DNA of 9,076 bases from JAICLL01 sp035252155. Its GTDB lineage: Bacteria; Planctomycetota; Planctomycetia; Pirellulales; JAICIG01. The notes beneath the pieces are model-generated. The model saw only the letters and a program-made list of their open reading frames with translations, ran no database searches and was not told the DNA's origin. Where the stretch lies: contig DATFDL010000096.1 of assembly GCA_035252155.1 (NCBI GenBank), forward strand, positions 1 through 9,076. Direction: 5' to 3'. Of this stretch, positions 6,601-9,076 are shown one piece after another; position 1 is the stretch's first letter, and the number at the start of each line of letters is the position of its first letter. The position numbers were made by a program, and so were the translations under genes.

Positions 6601-6918
6601 ATGCCCACCAATGAAGAAATCTATAGCGAAGCTGATAAGCTGAAAGACAGCGGCGACCTGGAAGCCGCCGCCACCAAATTGAATGAGTTGTTGGCCCAAG
6701 ATCCCAGCTATGCCCTCGCCCATTCGGCCCTGGCCGTCGTCTATACCCGGCTGCGGCGGCACGACGAGGCCATCCGGCACGCCCTGAAAGTCTGCGAACT
6801 GGAACCGAAAGACGCCTTCAGCTTTACGGCCCTCAGTGTCACCTATCAGCGGGCGGGCAAAATACCCGAAGCCGAAGACGCCATGGCCCGCGCCCGCCTC
6901 ATCCAAGGAGGGCACTGA
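6601..6918 (+). CDS. Small TPR (tetratricopeptide repeat) protein
   Basis: A 105-residue, probably cytoplasmic protein made almost entirely of three TPR helix pairs at about residues 6-36, 37-70 and 71-104. Typical TPR spacing is visible in DLEAAATKLNELLAQDPSYALAH, in HDEAIRHALKVCELEPKDAF and in KIPEAEDAMARARLI, with the Ala/Gly and Pro positions in place. Such proteins serve as adaptors, so a partner rather than a reaction is expected. The ATG at 6601 was chosen over an in-frame ATG at 6454. The extra 49 residues would be Arg-rich and low in complexity, would run through the GC-rich hairpin, and lack repeat character. Only a weak GAAGAG precedes the start. I recall close relatives as stand-alone small proteins in planctomycetes. 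The downstream nucleotidyltransferase gene begins at the base after this stop, so the two are almost certainly one transcript. Confidence 0.85.
   Translation: MPTNEEIYSEADKLKDSGDLEAAATKLNELLAQDPSYALAHSALAVVYTRLRRHDEAIRHALKVCELEPKDAFSFTALSVTYQRAGKIPEAEDAMARARLIQGGH
6905..6912 (+). promoter_or_regulatory. Shine-Dalgarno of the nucleotidyltransferase gene
   Basis: AAGGAGGG lies inside the last codons of the TPR gene, 6 bases before GTG 6919-6921. It supports GTG as the real start of the next gene, directly after the TGA of the TPR frame. It gives that gene its own ribosome entry in addition to coupling. Confidence 0.7.
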
Positions 6919-7569
6919 GTGCAGACATTCGACGAGTTTTTGGCGGACGCTGGCAAGCAGGGTCGTGTCCATCTGCTGTTCGAATCGGCAATGTATAATC
7001 TCGTTGACGAACTCGACCAAATTGTCAAGGTATTGAGTCAAGCGGGAGTGCCGTTCGCGGTGATCGGCGGCATGGCGGTCAATGCCCACCTCGTGTCGAG
7101 CCAACAGGCGAGTCGTGCCTTCGTCACCAGGGATATTGATCTGCTGGTCGAGCGGACTGATTTGCCAACGATCGTGCGAGCGGCGGAAGCGGCGGGCTAC
7201 ACGGCGCGGAAAATCATGGGCGGACACATGTTGATTCGCCCAGGGCAACAGCCGGGTGAAGCCGTGCGTTTGGTGTTCGCCGGAGAAAAATCCCGAAGCG
7301 ACCATCTTTTGCCCCACCCAGTGGTTCGCACCGAGAATAAAGAGGTGTTCGGCATTGTCGTGCCGGTGGCCGCGTTAGCCGATTTGGTGCGGATGAAGCT
7401 CAACTCCTATCGCGCCAAAGACCTGGTGCATCTGCAGACGTTGGATTCAAGCGGCCTCATTACGCCGCAACTCGAAAGCGAATTGCCGGCGGTGCTCAAG
7501 GAACGATTAGAAACCGCCCGGAAACAGTTTGAACTCGAAGAGCCCGATGTCGGGGACGAGCAATCGTGA
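6919..7569 (+). CDS. Nucleotidyltransferase-fold protein (AbiEii/MNT-like superfamily)
   Basis: A 216-residue cytoplasmic protein starting at GTG immediately after the TPR stop codon, with a strong Shine-Dalgarno. After a helical N-terminus (1-40) comes the pol-beta nucleotidyltransferase core. FAVIGGMAVNAH holds the GG motif (G50-G51), and TRDIDLLV holds the metal-binding D72 and D74. The next core strand, AVRLVFAGE (115-123), carries no aspartate where many AbiEii-type enzymes have a third carboxylate. LVRMKLNSYRAKDLVHLQ (156-173) supplies the conserved Lys/Arg/Lys-Asp cluster (K160, R165, K167, D168). Relatives transfer nucleotides to tRNA or protein, some as toxins of type IV systems. No HEPN or AbiEi-like partner is next to it, so a toxin role is not supported. 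GC content is somewhat lower than in the neighbours. The gene ends only 3 bp from the convergent ATPase gene. Confidence 0.78.
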   Translation: MQTFDEFLADAGKQGRVHLLFESAMYNLVDELDQIVKVLSQAGVPFAVIGGMAVNAHLVSSQQASRAFVTRDIDLLVERTDLPTIVRAAEAAGYTARKIMGGHMLIRPGQQPGEAVRLVFAGEKSRSDHLLPHPVVRTENKEVFGIVVPVAALADLVRMKLNSYRAKDLVHLQTLDSSGLITPQLESELPAVLKERLETARKQFELEEPDVGDEQS

Positions 7570-7572
7570 GGA

Positions 7573-8469
7573 TCACTCCAGTCGCAGCCCGGCGTCGTCG
7601 ATCGTGAACGGCACAATTTCGTCGGTGCAGGCGCTGCCGCGATGCTTGGCGATGTAAAGCGCGCGGCCCAGCCGGTTGCCCTCACGGACCTTGCCAAGAT
7701 AGATCAGCGTGTTGGCGTTCGAGAGCACGTCGCCCTCGTCGAGCCGGCGCTCGATCAACTCGTCGAGCATCGCTTCGGCCGAGGTGTAGAGCAGCAAGCA
7801 GCCGATCTGGCGCGGATCGTAGGCGGCCTGCGCGACTTGCGACGCGCAGGTGCGAAACCGCTCGCGGAGCAGGTCGCGGGCGACCCAGTCGTGCTCTTTA
7901 CGCAGGACTTGGTGATACACGTACTCGAACAGCTCGAACTGAATCGAGTCGCTCGGGCGCTCGACCGGCTCGATGCCGTCGATCACCACCCGCCGCGCGC
8001 CGCGCGTGAAATTGCCGTAAAAGAATGCGATGGTGGCCGTCAACTTACGAGCCAACTCGGCCTGCCAATCTTGCCACCCTTCGAAGTCGAGATCGCCCCG
8101 CGTCATCCGCCGGCCGTGGTAATCGAAAACGTGCAAGTAGTCGGCCGCGGGCCGCGTTTGATCGAAGATCTGATCGGGCGCGGGCAGGGTGTTCGGGCCG
8201 GCGACGGTCAACGTCCAATCGAACAAGCGGCGCGCATAGGCGGCGTGCCCTTGCGCGTCGCCGCGGCTGCTCATGTCGAACACTACCCCGCTGCGGGCCT
8301 CTTGCATTCGACCGGCCCAGGCGAACTGCAGACCAAGCTGAGTCTTGCCGATGCCGGTCGCGCCGGAAACCACAGTCAACGTGCCCGGCAGCAAGCCGCC
8401 GCCCAACAGTTCATCGAGCCGTTCGATGCCCGTCGAAAGTCGCCGGACGGATGTTTGGTGATCGTGCAT
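7573..8469 (-). CDS. KaiC/RAD55-like RecA-superfamily ATPase, single domain
   Basis: With ATG 8467-8469 as start the protein has 298 residues; an in-frame GTG at 8485-8487 would add six. RRLSTGIERLDELLGGGLLP at about 9-28 is the KaiC-type opening. GATGIGKT (36-43) is the Walker A motif. RRVVID (159-164) is the Walker B strand ending in D164. KHRGSACTDEIVPFTI near the C-terminus is the usual KaiC-type closing. Where KaiC has its catalytic glutamate pair after the second core strand (sequence like LFAYEES), this protein reads VFDMSSRGD, with serines 67-68. Hydrolysis may therefore be slow or use other residues. A histidine kinase gene lies about 120 bp upstream on the same strand, suggesting a signalling partnership. 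The ATG is preferred because homologues usually begin shortly before RLSTG; a GGAG 13 bases before the GTG keeps that alternative open. Confidence 0.85.
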   Translation of the reverse strand: MHDHQTSVRRLSTGIERLDELLGGGLLPGTLTVVSGATGIGKTQLGLQFAWAGRMQEARSGVVFDMSSRGDAQGHAAYARRLFDWTLTVAGPNTLPAPDQIFDQTRPAADYLHVFDYHGRRMTRGDLDFEGWQDWQAELARKLTATIAFFYGNFTRGARRVVIDGIEPVERPSDSIQFELFEYVYHQVLRKEHDWVARDLLRERFRTCASQVAQAAYDPRQIGCLLLYTSAEAMLDELIERRLDEGDVLSNANTLIYLGKVREGNRLGRALYIAKHRGSACTDEIVPFTIDDAGLRLE

Positions 8470-8511
8470 TTTACAAAAAAGCGGCACGCATTGGGGCGTT
8501 CTCCACCAATT

Positions 8512-8539
8512 CGCCTTGTTTCATTATAAGAACAGGGCG
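8512..8539 (-). promoter_or_regulatory. Possible promoter of the ATPase gene, -10 box inside an inverted repeat
   Basis: On the minus strand a perfect TATAAT occupies 8523-8528. A -35 match is poor (GTATTC at 8546-8551, 17-bp spacing). The hexamer lies in the 10-base loop of an inverted repeat, CGCCTTGTT (8512-8520) with AACAGGGCG (8531-8539), 8 of 9 positions complementary. Transcription from here would start about 45 bases before ATG 8469. A repressor binding the palindrome could cover the -10 box; this is inference. Confidence 0.35.
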
Positions 8540-8587
8540 AGTGCCGAATACAGGACCGGCCGCTACAAACTGACACGAGGCCGAGTG

Positions 8588-9076
8588 CTACAGCGGCAGG
8601 CGGATCGTGAATGTCGCGCCTTGCTCGGTCTGGCTTTCGACATCGAGAGTGCCGCCGTGGTTGGTAACAATCCGCCAGCATTTGCCGAGGCCCATGCCCA
8701 GGCCGCGGCCCGCGCGACGGCCGGAATAGAACGGATCGAAGAGATGCCGGCGCACCTCGGGCGGAATGCCCGGCCCCGTGTCGCGAACGACGATCACCGC
8801 CTCGCCGCGGCGGTCGCGCTCGCACCATCGCCGCTCTACGGCTAATGTCAGCTTGCCGCCGCGTGCCATCACGCTTAACGCGTTGTCGCACAGCGCCCGC
8901 ACCGCGATCGCTAGTTGCACGCCGTCGGCCGTCACCATCAGCGGTTCGCCACCGTCGATTCGCTCGACGGTCGTGTTGCGTTCGGCGATCTTCGTTGCCA
9001 GTTCCGACAAGACGCGGTCGACGATGGCCGATAGATCGCATTCGGCGAACTGCGGCCTCGGCGGCCGGGCAAAAAG
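8588..9076 (-). CDS. Sensor histidine kinase, C-terminal part (5' end beyond the window)
   Basis: The frame is open to the right window edge, leaving 162 C-terminal residues; the phosphoacceptor His domain and any sensor domain lie outside. The visible part starts with FARPPRPQFAECDLSAIV, the usual linker into the ATPase domain of PAS/HisKA-type kinases. The HATPase_c domain shows all boxes (numbering from the window edge): N-box DNALSVMARGG around N65, G1 box DTGPGIP (99-105), F-box FDPFYSGR (113-120), and G2 box GLGMGLG (125-131). It ends in the typical strand GATFTIRLPL. No receiver domain follows, so the phosphate must go to a separate response regulator, which is not in the window. About 120 bp separate it from the KaiC-like gene on the same strand, so both may belong to one signalling unit. 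Internal TTG 9008-9010 is not needed as start, because homologous sequence continues upstream. Confidence 0.9.
   Translation of the reverse strand, partial: LFARPPRPQFAECDLSAIVDRVLSELATKIAERNTTVERIDGGEPLMVTADGVQLAIAVRALCDNALSVMARGGKLTLAVERRWCERDRRGEAVIVVRDTGPGIPPEVRRHLFDPFYSGRRAGRGLGMGLGKCWRIVTNHGGTLDVESQTEQGATFTIRLPL

Noticed and set aside
7642..8529. Plus-strand 295-codon frame over the KaiC-like gene
   Set aside because: The opposite strand has intact Walker motifs and the KaiC closing segment, while this frame has none.
8512..8539. Terminator of the histidine kinase gene
   Set aside because: On the minus-strand RNA the stem has an A-C mismatch and no U-tract after it. The TATAAT in the loop favours a promoter reading.

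Overview
The window looks like a chromosome segment from a planctomycete, probably of the Pirellulales type. The strongest sign is the large gene in the middle. It combines a PVC-type dehydrogenase propeller, HEAT-like repeats and a C-terminal c-type cytochrome domain, an architecture characteristic of Planctomycetes/Verrucomicrobia. High GC in most genes, long antisense shadow frames, weak Shine-Dalgarno signals and hairpin-forming repeats between genes fit this. No rRNA, tRNA, CRISPR array or transposase is visible.

Layout. (1) Bases 2-581, plus strand: a lower-GC accessory pair. It has an intact small protein of a 'WDSYGA / STGGIQFEWH' type, then its likely partner gene, which appears broken by an internal deletion. 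(2) Bases 601-6308, minus strand: a probable three-gene unit read from right to left. It starts with a 1329-residue exported multidomain dehydrogenase/cytochrome, followed after 147 bp by two amidohydrolase-fold proteins whose genes overlap by 4 bp (ATGA). The first amidohydrolase keeps the metal-binding residues and the second has lost all that can be identified. The 147-bp gap holds two inverted copies of a 24-bp hairpin repeat. (3) Bases 6309-6600: a divergent intergenic region of 292 bp with a striking nested inverted repeat built on the unit TGACAGAAAAAT and a second GC-rich hairpin. (4) Bases 6601-7569, plus strand: a small TPR protein, followed directly by a nucleotidyltransferase-fold protein that starts at GTG right after the TPR stop codon. 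(5) Bases 7573-9076, minus strand: the C-terminal part of a sensor histidine kinase that enters from the right edge, then a single-domain KaiC/RAD55-like ATPase. The ATPase gene ends 3 bp from the convergent nucleotidyltransferase gene.

How the parts may work together. The large protein is probably an exported redox enzyme that passes electrons to its own haem domain. The amidohydrolase pair, predicted to be cytoplasmic, may act as an active/inactive complex on a small molecule; the substrate cannot be read from the sequence. The KaiC-like ATPase next to a histidine kinase recalls KaiC-kinase signalling, but the ATPase has serines where KaiC has its catalytic glutamates. No single new system is proven. 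The most notable leads are the live/dead amidohydrolase pair, the seven-blade YVTN propeller fused in front of the PVC dehydrogenase, the decayed two-gene accessory module and the two families of hairpin repeats.
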